Notes: generated by a model not told the origin, from the sequence alone. Numbered from the stretch's first letter, positions 47,769 through 59,999 are shown. The stretch: 64,000 nt of DNA from Spisula solida (GCA_947247005.1 OX365953.1:9941001-10005000), one strand, 5' to 3'. Program-made: numbers and translations.

Positions 47769-48020
47769 TTATTTAGGCGCTGTATAGGGATCAGTCTTTT
47801 GTTCATCAAACCAGCGATTGAATTGTCTAAATTTTGACTTGTAGTATTTCGGGGTACCTTTTCTCCATGATTGGGACAACCGATCTCTATTGTGTTTAGA
47901 AAAGCCCTGTGAAACTTTTGTCAATAACAACAATGCAGTCAATTGTAGAAGACTGGCTATGCCCTTGCATTGAGTAAGTAGATCCATCTGAATCGGTATT
48001 TTGGTTGGACATGCTATCAA
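47769..48020 (-). pseudogene. DIRS1 tyrosine recombinase N-terminus, truncated
   Basis: PTKIPIQMDLLTQCKGI and SWRKGTPKYYKSKFRQFNRW lead into the SAM-like N-terminal domain of the recombinase (integrates the circular DNA copy). The frame stops at 47769, so no catalytic R-H-R-Y residues are left. Confidence 0.7.
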
Positions 48021-48307
48021 CAGACCCGAAAGGGTCGGTTACCACATTTGTCTCCGCCATAGATCACCGTACAATGAAACCGTTTGAAATGGTTTAAAAC
48101 GCTTAGAATCATTTGAATCGGTGGGAATGTATACACAAACATGGTCTGCCATGCAATTGACAGGGCCTTCAAAGCAAGTGCGTGTGAATGAGGAAGCCAT
48201 GAGCAAAACAGAGGAGTCTTCTTGTTTTCTGATGTGGAAAAAGATCTATCTGAGGTTGACCCCATTGATTGCAAAATTTCCCTATAACCTGATTGTTCAG
48301 AGACCAT
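48017..48307 (-). pseudogene. DIRS1 region between RNase H and recombinase
   Basis: FSTSENKKTPLFCSWLPHSH, MFVYTFPPIQMILSVLNHFK and FHCTVI are the conserved stretch that follows RNase H in DIRS1 polyproteins. The N-terminal 20 residues are out of frame and the C-terminus drifts after YGGDKCG. Confidence 0.7.
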
Positions 48308-48317
48308 TCCGATGGTC

Positions 48318-48737
48318 TTATCTGGTTACGACTTGATGCATGCATCCGCTCTCACATTGTTGATTCCCCGAACATGAACTGCTTTCATATTGATTTTGTA
48401 TTTCAAAGAAAGCTACCATAGTTCTATTGTCAGTTGACATAACTGGAATAATTTTGTCCCACCCTGATGATTGATATATTGACAAACTGTGGTATTGTCC
48501 GACCTTATCAAACCATTTAGATGTTTTAGTTGAGATAGGAAATGCTTTGTACAAAAACACTGGTTTCATTTCCAAACAATTAATATGCATTGTTTTCTTG
48601 TAAGGGGACCACTGTCCTTGGCAATTGAGATTGTTGACATGACCACCCCATCCACACACCCCGCTTGTATCAGCGATTAATGTTACTGAGAAGGTCATCT
48701 TGCTTAAAGATCTGTTCTTTATGGAAGCCCTGGACAT
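48318..48737 (-). pseudogene. DIRS1 RNase H region
   Basis: DTSGVCGWGGHVNN gives the first RNase H acidic residue, followed by QGQWSPYKKTMHINCLEMKP with the Glu step and MSTDNRTMVAFFE with the next Asp. RNase H removes RNA from the RNA/DNA hybrid during reverse transcription. The end of the frame (QYESSSCSGNQQCESGCMHQ) has slipped out of the native frame. Confidence 0.75.
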
Positions 48738-48767
48738 ATTATGGAAGCCCTGGAGGGCACTTTTGAC

Positions 48768-48862
48768 TTAGGTTTTGTGACTTGTGACTTATGACTTGTG
48801 ACTTATGACTTGTGACTTAGAACTTGTGACTAATGACTTGTGACTTATGACTTGTGACTTAC
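48768..48862. repeat. 14-bp tandem array (gacttgtgacttat)n
   Basis: About seven units of gacttgtgactta(t/g), with one variant (gaacttgtgactaat). Ends at the DIRS1 remnant's 5' side. Confidence 0.85.
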
Positions 48863-50402
48863 ATTCCATAAATATATATGCGCGCACTTCCTTGGGCAGC
48901 ATGGATGGTGAAGGATGCTGTCTGAATCGGAATTACCTGATAATAGTCTATTGTGTGTCAGGTAAGTCGGTATTAGTTTTGTTTGATTGAAATCGTCATT
49001 GTTGAAAGCATCAAACCGTTATTCTAAAATTGTTAACACCATTAACTAGAATACCCTTCATGTAATAGCATAATGTCACATGGTATTATACGTGTACATG
49101 TGCATACATAAGTATAATGGTTTGCTTCCTTTTCGCTATCATTTGTGCGTCTCATTTGAGACAGATAGTTCGGATCATACATGGTGCAATGAATTAGATT
49201 TTAAGTTTTGTTAAAGTAATAATAATTATATGTTCTTTTACATTTTTCCAGGTGAAGAAACTGGAATGTCCGTGCTGTGTGTGTGTGTTCGGTGCGTTTG
49301 GTTCCACAAATGATGTCGCGATGTATACCTATTTACCTGCATTGTCTTTAAATCCAGCAAAGCAACCGGCTCAAATGTAAATTTGGCAATTGTGTGACTC
49401 TATGGGCTAGAAAAGATTGAGGCTGCGTTGTCTTGAATCTTAGTCAAATCTTGGAGCCTTCATGTTCTATTTTTGGTAGTATTGGCCCTGACCCTAGTGA
49501 CAAAAGAACCTATCACAATATGTGTCTTGCTATAACTTATATATTCTTCACATATCATAACAAAATACCAGCTAATTAAAAAATATCAAAAATGGAATAA
49601 ATAGTGTGATTTTTTCAAAGTTTCTGTTTCCATAGCAACCACAATTTTTGTTGCGTTGAAACAATAAAACAATGTTCATACTAATCACATGATTTTCCTC
49701 TATTCATATACCACAGATCACACATCTAGCTGTGACCATTTTTTAATTACGTTAAAACAAGTAATTTCACTATTTCCGTTTCCATAGCAACCGAACTTTG
49801 TGTACAAATACAAACTATTCGAAAGTACATACTCTACATGTTAACTCCTATCCAAGTACAAAGTTTCATTAATTTAGCTTGGAAACATTTTTATTTTTTG
49901 CAGGATCCAGATTTCTTGATACAGAGGCATAAAATCGCTCTTTAATTTTTAAGGGGGTAGGGTTAAATTTTTTGGAAAATTTTAGACGGTAAAAATTTGT
50001 TTTTTTGCTTTTATGTTGTGGGTTATGTGCTCAGAAGAAAATGTACGAAAGATTTAAAGACTGCAAACCAATAAATTTAATCTCAATACACGTTTTGTAG
50101 TCCAGAAAACGAAATCTTAAAATTCAGACCCTTGTAATTTTTTATGAGTATTTTTAGCAACTCGGGCTTATGTGATCAGTATTTTGTATTATATACACTG
50201 TTAATTGTATGTATGTTTTATTTGTAATCATGCCCTCTCAAAAAAAATAAAGTTAAAAACCTAATTAATTACTTATTTTTTGGTATTTTCAAGGATAGGG
50301 GGGGTATGTAAATTAACAAAGTAAATGGTAAAATGTCTTAAAATGTTGCAAAATAGCCCAGATAAAGATGCTCTTTAAGATAATTACAAGTAATGTAGTT
50401 TT
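48863..50402. other. Gene-less stretch with family-B repeat
   Basis: 49600-49940 holds ttccatagcaaccacaattt, ttccgtttccatagcaaccg and aggatccagattt, the same family as 60.0-60.4 kb. (GT)5 lies at about 49278. The remainder is AT-rich without supported coding. Confidence 0.5.
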
Positions 50403-50828
50403 CTTAATATTGAGTATGATGGGTTGAATACCTTAATCCGTTTTGCTAGAGCTTGTTCTCGAGTGGAAGACTTTAATACTCGAAATCTTTGTATTACTAA
50501 TAAGTTACTGCAACAAGGCTATCGCTCCCATAAACTTCGTAAAACTTTTGCAACATTGTATAGGCGTAATTTAGATCTCATTTCTAAATATGGTATTATT
50601 TTAAAGACACTTCTGCGACAAGGTCTGTCTCAGCCTGAATTTTATGGTGATGAGCTTCATAAATTTCGTAAGAGTTTGGGTCATAGCCACTTTCATGATG
50701 TGTTTATCAGGATTGTAAAACCTTTCCTGAGTAGAGGATATGACCTTTTAAATTTGCAAAGGACTGCATGGTTAATGGTTGGTCCATTTACAGCTCGCCA
50801 TTATGCTTCCTATTTCATTGTGCGATGA
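50403..50828 (+). pseudogene. LINE-like reverse transcriptase C-terminal fragment
   Basis: A continuous frame reads FARACSRVEDFNTRNLCITN, NKLLQQGYRSHKLRKTFATL and GLSQPEFYGDELHKFRKSLG. I recognise this as the region C-terminal to the reverse transcriptase palm in a family of retroelement proteins common in cnidarians and molluscs (from memory, no search). Polymerase motifs upstream are absent and the frame is not preceded by a plausible start, so this is a 5'-truncated copy. It ends VRstop at 50828. Confidence 0.6.
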
Positions 50829-51250
50829 CCGGGCAATATACAGGGTCTATGATATGCCTAACCTCAAGCCTTTTTGGACGGCTGATATTGATGCCTGTCT
50901 GTTACATTTTCTTGTCGTACCCTTAAATGTTTTGCTCTCTTGTTACTCTGACTCCTGATAGGTCATTAGTACTTTCTGTGCTACTCGATGGGCGCTATTC
51001 ATATAATGTTCATGTTTTACATGCTTTATTACCTGTCACTGTGGCCTTTTTGTAAGGGGGCATTACATGGTGGGAAACTTTTATTTACACTGCAATGCTC
51101 TATAAGGTTGTCTATTGAGTAAGTGTGAGGTTTGGTGCACCGTAAAACGTTTAAGCCCCCAATGACATTAATTTTGTCGCTGACCGTACCAAGACGGAAG
51201 CCCTTTAGTCAACCTTCCTCTATGTATGTATTGTCCACTTTGTATATACA
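50829..51250. other. Possible 3' tail of the LINE-like copy
   Basis: Non-coding sequence after the frame. No poly(A) or simple repeat end is clear. Nothing else is supported. Confidence 0.35.
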
Positions 51251-51410
51251 TATTGGGAGCGTTTTATCAATATTCTTACGAACGTTCGTTCGTACGATAC
51301 GAATTGTTCGTACGCCGAGAATGTTCTTACGAATATTCTTACGACCGTTTTATCAACGCGTTCGTACGCACGGCAGCGATCTTACGCATACGAACGTTCG
51401 TAAGTGTAGT
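51251..51410. repeat. Repeat end with ttacgaacgttcgt subterminal motifs (left)
   Basis: tattgggagcgttttatcaa is followed by many ttcttacgaa / ttcgtacg motifs. The reverse partner is at 59440-59558. The phrase gttttatcaa recurs at 51346. Confidence 0.6.
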
Positions 51411-52110
51411 GAACCAGTCCGCGCTCTTCAATGTGAGGTAGAAAGAGACGTACAACGCGCACCTGTCAACTGTCATCAGAAAGTCAACAACGAAGAAAAT
51501 GAGCTTTAATCGGCTATTAATCAAGCAGTAGATGGGTTAGAGGTGCCAATCGAAAGCTGTTGTAACAAGCGATAGTATCAAATAACCGTTCTTGGAACTT
51601 TTAGGACAGTTTGGCGAAACAGTGAGTCAAATTCATGAACTAAATTTTCGAAGAATTTGTCAAAAAAATCGCGCCATTAAACACGTCTTTAGTATCGTAC
51701 AATAAGCCTTATGGGCACATGAAATATTTATTTTGATAAACCACAACACACCTACCACGATCATGTATATTATACTGTTTTAGTCAAACCTGTAATCAAA
51801 GACCAAATCAAGGCACCTGACTCATCAATTCATGTTTGGATCCATGAATAGCTCGGGGGGGGGGTCAAACCAGTTCTTATAATCAGGGAGTTTACATACA
51901 GTTTTACAACTAATATTTATAGAATAGGTCCAGTTATAATGCATCAGTCAATTAAACTCCCAACCCGCGGAAAGGAGGCTGGCAATTTTTGCTTTATCAA
52001 ATTCCACCCCCATCCCAGCAGTGCAGGGACAACTGAAAGGTAAAAACACCGGGCAGTTCCTTCCCCGGGGATGGTATAGTATAGGATTTAATTACTAATA
52101 AGGGTGAAAC
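51411..52110. other. Gene-less stretch with a worn MITE
   Basis: 51945-52100 has catcagtcaattaaactccc and ggcagttccttccccgggga, similar to the 26915/40879 MITE family but without clean ends. Poly(G) of 10 occurs at about 51856-51865. Confidence 0.4.
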
Positions 52111-52111
52111 T

Positions 52112-52184
52112 TGCGTAGGCAGTCGGTAGAGCAATTCGCCCTAGAAGCGAAGGGTCCCGGGTTTGATCCCCGGTCTGATTGCAC
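52112..52184 (+). repeat. tRNA-like SINE head
   Basis: It has a D-arm-like ggcagtcggtagagca, an anticodon arm (ttcgc cctagaa gcgaa) and a perfect T-arm (ccggg tttgatc cccgg). The acceptor stem does not pair and the D-arm is shortened, so I call it a tRNA-derived SINE or tRNA relic rather than a working tRNA. Confidence 0.55.
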
Positions 52185-52249
52185 ATTTGTCTCGCCCTGT
52201 TACTATCATTTTCTTCCTAATTTATCCATTATCATGACCTCTTGACCAA

Positions 52250-52312
52250 TATTGCGTGTGTTTGGGGGTTTGTGTGTGTGTTTTGGTTGGTGTGTGTGTG
52301 TGTGCGTGGGGT
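52250..52312. repeat. (GT)n-rich microsatellite
   Basis: Interrupted gtgtgtgt runs just after the SINE-like head, possibly its tail. Confidence 0.8.
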
Positions 52313-55300
52313 GCATGAAAAATCCAACACTCTAATTATCTTGCTTGAATTTCGCTTTCGGCCAAGCTGGTAATGTTATTGAAAAATTGTACATTATAAA
52401 TGCATAATAATAATTTGATAACATGTAAATACTATATCATTATTATTATAACATGTTATTTAATAATGTATATGTTGTTATTTCATGTAAATGTGTGTTG
52501 TTTGTATTTGTTATAATCTTCAATTCTATGGAGGAAATAAAGACATCTTATCTCTTACCTATTCATGCAATGTTGGAAAAACACTTGCATGAATGTATCA
52601 AAGCATTCAGACTTTCTGAAATTTCCATTGCCTCAGCTGAGTTTCGAACCGGGAACCTGGATTGTATGTCTTGACCGATCATTTAATTACTTTTATCATT
52701 CATAAAACCTATCTTATCTTACATATATCCGACAATTTTCAATCATATTTTAAAAACAGTTGAAAGAGACCGCCTGTCAAATAGGACACCTGCTAGTACC
52801 CGGGTACTCAGATATCAGTCACGAGTGATTCTGTTCACTGATGTCAGGAAAGCATAATACTTGGTAGACGAGAATGGCTGTTTTTTAGTAAATGCACGTT
52901 ATTTTCTCTCTAAGAACAAACATCAGTGATAAACTTGTAATAAACTGTTCTTTGTTAATTTCAGCTCAAGGTAATTAAACACTGTTGGTGCTGGATCTTG
53001 AAAAGAGAAACGAAAGTGGGGAAACAGCAATAATGGTTAGTAAAGATGTGTTACACTTAGTAGTGTTTTATTATAAACACAGTTTATAAACGAGTCAACT
53101 TCCCGTTATCGCAATAATGAGTACACGCTGAATTGTTTAGTAATGCAATAATGAGTACAGTGATGGAAAATCACTGGATGTAATCACAATTATGAGTACA
53201 CTTTGAATTGTAAAGTATTAGTAATAGTATCACAATAATGAGTACAGTGATTTGGTTTATACGCGGCGAAAAATGCAGTGTAGTTCAAACCAATACGCAA
53301 AGAGCGTCTGATTCAAGATATACCTTGAGTGAAGTAAAAGTAAAATACCAGTCCAAAGTAATTCAGATATGTCTGTTCAGCTGTTTGTACATCATGTACA
53401 GCCAAAGCACATCAGTTTTTGGCCCTTTCAGATGCCCATTTATACGCATGGGTGTATGGTGGGTGTTTTTAGCTTAGAGAAATTAAGAAATGGCGCAACA
53501 ACGGGGTTCCAACCTATGACTATGTGACCCGGGTCCCTTCCTCACAAAGTGATCATGAGCACATTGGATACTGTTAATAGCTCTGTAGAACTGTAGTACA
53601 ATGTAGAAACATGACAATCCTAAACTGATTAGTGCTGTCTAAGTTTTCATCGCAGTACATCTCAGATGATATAAGCAGACAATGAAAGACTGCTACCGGT
53701 ATATATAGCTTGTATTAGCTTCCCAAACAGCAAGGGTGTAAGAAATGGCATTCATAATCACTATAAATGAATGCATGTATGTTAGAAATTTCATGTACTG
53801 GCACTAGTTGAAATGTTGTTACAGCATAACAATTCAAGCCTTTTGGTGTGTGTTTAATGTTATTGTCTTAATTACAGGTATGGTTGTCTATCCCATTACA
53901 GTACAGATTCGTATCAAGCATAGATTTGGTCAAAATCAGCAGCATATTGCAGTTGGGGATCCAGCCAGTTGTGATGTTGGTATTCGTTGAGCATTTGTTT
54001 ATCAGGCAACATAAATTTGCCAATACAATGACCATTTCTTTACGGAATTGCAAATTGTTCTGGACTGCTACTTGTTAAATTTTTGTGGGCTCACTAATGT
54101 CACAAAATTACATTATATAATTGCATGTCAAATGTGTGTAGGATTTAGTAGTGTGACACTACTCACTGAACTGTCGGAATCTAACATTGTTATGCAGATA
54201 ATGACATTATTGATGAACAAGTCATCATTTGAAACATAGGTGTAGTTTTTAATTGATCAGTTACAAAAATGTATTTAATTCAAAACCCTATTACTTGCAA
54301 TATGTATCCATTGTGTCGGTCCATCCATCTTTGTGCTCAGTTGTTAATAATGTGTGTATAATAGTCCTATAGCTACCTTTAAGTCCATGTACAGTAGTCT
54401 CTCTTGAGCAACACCCTTATGGAAACACAACGGGTGGTTGTTGTACAGAGTTTTTTGCTTTAAGGGGTTGAATTAATAGCAGATTTATGGTAACTTCAGG
54501 ATCCAAATGATAATGATGCAAACAGAGGTTGTTGCCCAAAGGAAGGCTGCTCTAGAGAGGTTGCATTGTACACTGTATTTACTGAAAATGAGGGATGTTA
54601 AATAAGCCTTGATGTAGCATTGACTATTTATAAATATAAATAACTAATCTTAGACAGTGATTCAACAAGCTCCATATGTAGTACATTTGAATTTAAAAAT
54701 ATTTACTCTCACCAGAGCATACTCTGTCATCAGGCAACATTTTCTATAGAAGTACTTGTAGCCCTGGTATATGTACTTTATTTGTTCCCCAGTTGCAGTA
54801 GGTCATACCCTTCCATGACAATTGTCCTCCACATGCGGAGAAGGTGCTGGTTTCTCATGTGGAGGTAGGTTAGTACTGGTTAGGATATGTACAGTCCAGG
54901 AAAACTGGTTAGGTGAACCAGCCACCATATATAAACTGATAAACTGTTGAAAAACAGGATTAAACCCAAATTAAAGAAAATCTTGTGTCTGTTGTAAATT
55001 CTGTACATGTATATTATTTGTTTTTCCAGCAGATGCTATGATATATGTTTTGTTCAAATAGTAGTTTGCAGATTTTTGATACTTTTTGTCACTACCAGTT
55101 GTTGTGAACAACAGCAAATACTGGTTCTTACTACTAAGTACTACGTTTGTATCGACTTCATTAATCTTCAAAATTGCTATATGTATGCAGTCAAACCTTT
55201 ATTAATGACCACCTGTGAACAAACACTAGTATTTCAAAACCTGTCTGTAATGACCTCGAATTGTATCTCACATCAGACCACTTTCAATGATATTCATGTA

Positions 55301-58125
55301 TAACCTGTTCAGAGAGACTACCTATCAAGAACACTATGCTATTTCCATGATTGTTATTTATATGCAGTTTGGCTGTGTGTATATACATGCATATTGATAT
55401 GTACACCTGACTATTAAGAAATGGTAGTATATCACTGTTCTGAGCAATACTGGAGTGTAAATAAATATGAAAGCTTTCACAGAACTTGTTATATGATGTG
55501 CCTGCATTGTATTTTACTGATGACCAACAATGTATTACTAATTAGAAAGGTTTTGTTTAGTAAAAACCAACATGTTTATCATGGTTCATACAAAATTCAA
55601 GGACATCTCTAGGTAGAATTTGTTTTTTCAAGGCATTTTTCAAAACATTTTCCTAAATAATATTGTACGATTACGACTCTTTATGTTAAATAAACGTTAA
55701 ACGTCACCATTAAGACCACCCGATTGTGCTCAATTCATTATGAACCAATGACATACAACTAAAAACTAAGTGTTTCTGTTCAGATATTGTGTTATTTGAC
55801 AACATGTGATACACTTTCGTGGATATTCAAGGCTGTTTGTCTAAATTTGAGGATTTTCAGTTAAATTTAAGTACCATTTTGGCTTTTTTCAAGGCAACAC
55901 TTAATTCAAGTACTTTTCAAGGTTGAATCCAAAGTCAAGGACTTTTCAAGGCATATGTGAACCTTGTATATAGACACTGTTGTAGCTTACTTATCATCTA
56001 GTAGGGAATATCTTGCATGCAATGGTTGAAAAACAGTTGAGGTCCCAATTGAAAATGTCATTAACTCTTGAAACAACAGGAATACTATTTAGATTCCATT
56101 TTTTATTAGTATTATGCTTGTTCACATAAAAATCATTCCTGTGTTAATAGCATTTTCTGGTGCATCACCTGGTGACATCAGGCACTGGAAAGCCACAGTC
56201 CAGACAGCAACTTGAACATCTACGGTAACATCCACTACAAACTTGTACATACCGGTACATCTGTAATAATGAATATAAAATAAATGGTAAATACAGCAAC
56301 AGACAACTTTGTTTAACATTCATGTAGTAACTTCAGTTTGGACATATAAAATAAAATACAAGTACTTAACTCATGCTTCCCATGGTCAGGGAAAACTTTT
56401 TTCAAGATCTGGGAAGTCAGGGAATTTCTAAATTAACTTTTTATTAAAATTAGCTTGGGAAATCTGAAATTGCGCAAAAGTTGGGGAAGTCTTTATTATG
56501 ACTGGCAATACAATATTAACAACTGAAAAATATAAAAAGCTTCCTTTTCACTATTTTTATGCACCCCCATCTTTAAAGATGTTGTATATTGCTTTGCACA
56601 TGTCGGTCAGTGTGTCGGTAGACCAAATGGTTTCCATTCAATAACTCAGAAATGCTTTGCCTTAGGATCTTCACACTTTACATGGAGGTTAGCCAGCAAC
56701 AGTAGATGTCCCAAATTGATTTTGAGGTCAAAGGTCAAGGTCACTGTGACCTTTACCATTTCTGACTACTGGGCTGCCATAGGGGCATACGTGTTGTACA
56801 AACATCTCTTGTTATTGTCATATTTTACACAAACAAAAAGATGCTTCGGTGCCCGATTGCTCTGAAAAGTCAGGGAAAACTGCTCTGTGGTCAGGGAATT
56901 GTCAGGGATTTTTGTGTCAGAATATTTGTGGGAAGTCTGTAAATAACAAGTTTCACCAGAGAACAATTCGGGAAATTGTATTAAGCTTGTCACCTTTCCT
57001 GAAGTTATTTGATAAAATTTTATAGAATTGACAACTTGTAATAGATCCTTTATACTTAGTATATAAACTTAAAACAAACCATCCGCACAATGATAGTACC
57101 TGATAATGTGAAATAGTCTGTTAACTACATCTATACAAGTAGATTCCTCGAACACAAAGTACGGGTACTGTACATACTAGGTCTTCCTCAGCTGGTCCCT
57201 AACATCGGAGTGAAAATCGACTATATCGCCAGTATGGGGAAACCCGTCAGTATCTGCAAAATAGTTTGTACATAGGATTGAGTTAAATGCATCAGTGTTG
57301 GAAAAATACTTTATCTGGCATAAAAACATTCAACAAGGTCTTAAATAGTTGTCAGACTAGAACAATGTTTTGAAGCAATGTTGTCACACCAAAAACAAAA
57401 CTGTCAGATCAGGTGCATTAGTTTCCACCAATAGTGAATGTTATTTCTAGTACTGTAATATTTCTCGAAATTGTCGAAATATTTCCTATTTAGTTTAATA
57501 TTCGTGATAATTTAGACATCGTACACGTCATCTCTGGGCTTTTCTCCTTAAAAAGCTACACTCTCAGAAAAGTTAGGCAGAGCTGTCTAAGCCTTGTACA
57601 GGAAAGGTACTTGACTTAGTCATGGCTAGCTCTCATTTTCCGAAACCTTATGCTCAAAATTAGTATTATTTTCTAGATTGTTTGTAGATTTAATTAAGTA
57701 CTAAATTATTGTAGGAACTTTAAGTGACTGTGCATTTTTATGAGAGAGAGAGATTTATTCACTTATGATAAAGTAACAATTAAAATTAATCAACTGAGTT
57801 TAGTATTTTGTTGTTGATTAGTTAAGTAAGTTAGTATGCAATAACCACTATACGACGATTGAATATACGACCGTAACACTTGTTAGGGTAACAATATAAC
57901 AGTGTGACATCACGGCACGATTGACTGCAATGCAAAAGGACACTGGGATGTGATAAGACACTTGAATAACGCAATACGACGTTCAACAATGCAATACGTC
58001 ATTGTGACATTTTAATAAATGTTGTTTCGCATTGTCCTCCATCATATCGCGTTGTCCTGCATTTCATTTGGGGGATTATGGACGCCATTAGACATGGCAG
58101 GATTCTGTAAGTACCAGGTATTTAG
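52313..58125. other. Gene-less region with scattered MITE and SINE fragments
   Basis: 53105-53245: cacaataatgagtaca-type phrase four times. 53490-53570: minus-strand tRNA-like phrase (ggaacccc/gggtcac). 54393-54575: cagtagtctctcttgagcaa to ttgcattgtacactgta, a Tigger/pogo-like MITE candidate. 55186-55330: cagtcaaacctttattaatg, a similar end. 56575-56820: clam-type repeat (gtcaaaggtcaaggtcactg). A possible exon start at 53879 (ttacag|gtatgg) has no supporting protein similarity. No real gene found. Confidence 0.45.
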
Positions 58126-58200
58126 CTGTGGTTGAGCTATAAACCTTGGAAGCAGGAGGTCCAAAGTTTGAATCCCTTTGAGGGTCAGCTATGATATTTT
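58126..58200 (+). repeat. tRNA-like SINE fragment
   Basis: agctgtggttgagctataaa with a box B-like aagtttgaatccc 40 bases on. No body is recognised. Confidence 0.4.
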
Positions 58201-58334
58201 ATGACCGACTATAGTAAGTGCAGTGGTGTGGCGCTTGACAAGCTTGCTGTGTGGCGTAGCTTTTCAATTTCTAAGCTTCCAGCAACAGTTTTCTGTGTGT
58301 GGCGGATTATTTTGAATACTCTGGGGTTAGATGG

Positions 58335-58400
58335 TGCCTGGTTAGCTCAATGGGTAGAGATTACTGTAAAGGGGTTTGAACCACTCGTCATTTGCATTTC
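58335..58400 (+). repeat. tRNA-like SINE head
   Basis: tggttagctcaatgggtaga (box A) and ggggtttgaaccac (box B). It lies inside a short open frame (58201-58521) that is therefore not a gene. Confidence 0.5.
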
Positions 58401-58487
58401 TCTTCCTTCAGTCAAAGATTTATATAATGCTAGTGGCAGGTGTTTGAAGGCTCGTGGTTGCAATGTCATATGGGGGAGAGATATTAT

Positions 58488-58890
58488 GGGGGGGGGGGGG
58501 TGCTTGCCTGTTCAGCTCTAAGGGGGGTGTAATGTTATGGGGTGAGATGCTTGCCTGTTCAGCTGTAAGGGGGGTGTAGTGTTATGGGGTGAGATGCTTG
58601 CCTGTTTAGCTCTAAGGGGGAATGTAGTGTTATGGGGTGAGATGCTTGTCTGTTCAGCTCTAAGGGGGAGTCTTATTGGGAGAGATGCTTGCCTGTTCAG
58701 CTATAAGGGGGAGTGTAGTGTTATGGGGAGATATGCTTGCCTGTTCAACTCTAAGGGGGAGTGTAGTGTTGTGGGGTGAGATGCTTGTCTGTTCAGCTCT
58801 AAGGGGGAGTGTAGTGTTATGGGGTGAGATACTTGTCTGTTCAGCTCTTAGGGGGAGTGTAGTGTTATGGGTGAGATGCTTGCATGTTCA
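58488..58890. repeat. 48-bp minisatellite, about eight copies
   Basis: The unit begins ggggtgagatgcttgcctgt and includes tcagctctaagggggagtgt. It repeats eight times with a poly(G) start at 58488-58500. Because 48 is a multiple of three, the array gives a 16-residue protein repeat (GSVVLWGEMLVCSALR) in an open frame. There is no start context or flanking exon, so it is considered non-coding. Confidence 0.85.
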
Positions 58891-59435
58891 GCTCAGACGG
58901 TAGATCATTGTCTCATGTTTGGTGGGGGCGGGGGGTCATGAGTTTGACTTAAGCACATCTGCCACACGCTTGGCCCTTAAAATAGGGAGTAGGGTCATAT
59001 TGCATCAACAAGTTTACCAAGTTTTATACTGGTACATTTAGATCTACTTGTTGAAAGTACCAAGTCAAAAAACGAAAACTGAAAGTAGATCTTTGTTGAC
59101 AATGACGTCAACTCGATGAACAAAGCTCTTGTTATTAGTTTGGCACGGATACTCGACCGATGTAATGAAACTTTAATATGTTTAATATATGACAAAAAGA
59201 AACACAAACAACCATAACCTTGCGATTCGGGGTTTCACTGCCACTTTACCATCTTGCAGACCGATCTGCTGACATCATCCGTGTCGTCTGAACGCTCACA
59301 AAGTTTACACGTCGACACCGGTGCAGTATAATTGAAACATCAACCGTTTCAACGGTAAAATCGTCAGAAAAAAGAATTCACAACAGTTTAAAAAAGTTTC
59401 GGCAGCCATATTTACGAACGCTACGAGTGCCTCTG
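58891..59435. other. Gene-less stretch
   Basis: 58890-58965 has a tRNA-like gctcagacggtagatcattg phrase and a G-run (gggggcggggggtc). The rest is not assigned. Confidence 0.4.
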
Positions 59436-59439
59436 ACCA

Positions 59440-59558
59440 TTCGTAGATTTTGGCTGCATTCTTGCGAATTCTTATACGTTCGTACGAAGTTCGTACGCAA
59501 TTCTTACGAAAAGAACGTTCGTAAGTACGTTGATAAAACGGTCCCAATATACATATTT
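59440..59558. repeat. Repeat end with ttacgaacgttcgt motifs (right, inverted to 51251)
   Basis: gttgataaaacggtcccaat closes a block of cgtacgaa / ttcttacgaa motifs. Read in reverse it matches the 51251 end over about 25 bases, then diverges while keeping the same motifs. Confidence 0.6.
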
Positions 59559-59759
59559 CGCCATTGTGCCTTTTTGTTAAACTTTGTTCATTTTGTATGT
59601 GCCATTCTGCAATTTCGTTGTCGAGCACAAGGCTGCTTCGTATCTTTCAAAATTGCATGAACACTATATAATTATATGTTGTAGATTGTCCTTTTGATGT
59701 GTGATGTCCAGTTGTTATTTTCCTCTTCACCTGACTCTCGTTCCGTTTTAGTTTGACTG

Positions 59760-59905
59760 ACTGAGGCGGCAGACTTTCGGGACGGGATGCCGTGTTTCAG
59801 TTTGGTATTGTACTTTGTGCGTTTTTAATGTTTTCTGTGCTCGGCTGGTTAAATTGAGTGAGCCTTCCCTGTCTGACTTAATATAATCTTTATGCAACTT
59901 GGTTG
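59760..59905 (-). repeat. Inverted copy of the 14651 repeat block
   Basis: The reverse complement matches 14651-14760, including gacagggaaggc and ccagccgagcacagaaaaca. It shows the two ends of this window share a repeat in opposite orientation. Confidence 0.75.
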
Positions 59906-59999
59906 ATGGAAAGGAGTTCATAAGGAAATTGTGTACACTTAAATATGTTTTATTCTGACCAGAAAATCTGCCGCCTCAGCATAGCGATAGCTTGTAAAC

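Larger units (their letters stand above)
47769..48770 (-). mobile_element. DIRS1-like retrotransposon remnant
   Basis: Three successive minus-strand frames match the RNase H and following region of DIRS1-type elements and the first residues of the tyrosine recombinase. Reverse transcriptase upstream and most of the recombinase are missing. Frames are interrupted by shifts and a small deletion near 48018. The 5' boundary coincides with a short tandem array at 48768. Confidence 0.8.

Noticed and set aside
52112..52184. Functional tRNA gene
   Set aside because: The T-arm and anticodon arm pair, but the acceptor stem does not and the D-arm is short; better read as a SINE or relic.
53879..54078. 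Exon after a TTACAG acceptor
   Set aside because: The acceptor is plausible but the encoded residues match nothing and no partner exon is visible.
58201..58521. 106-codon open frame
   Set aside because: It contains a tRNA-like SINE head and runs into a poly(G) and minisatellite; no protein motif.
58676..58903. Repeat protein of 16-residue units
   Set aside because: The frame is a by-product of a 48-bp minisatellite whose length is a multiple of three.
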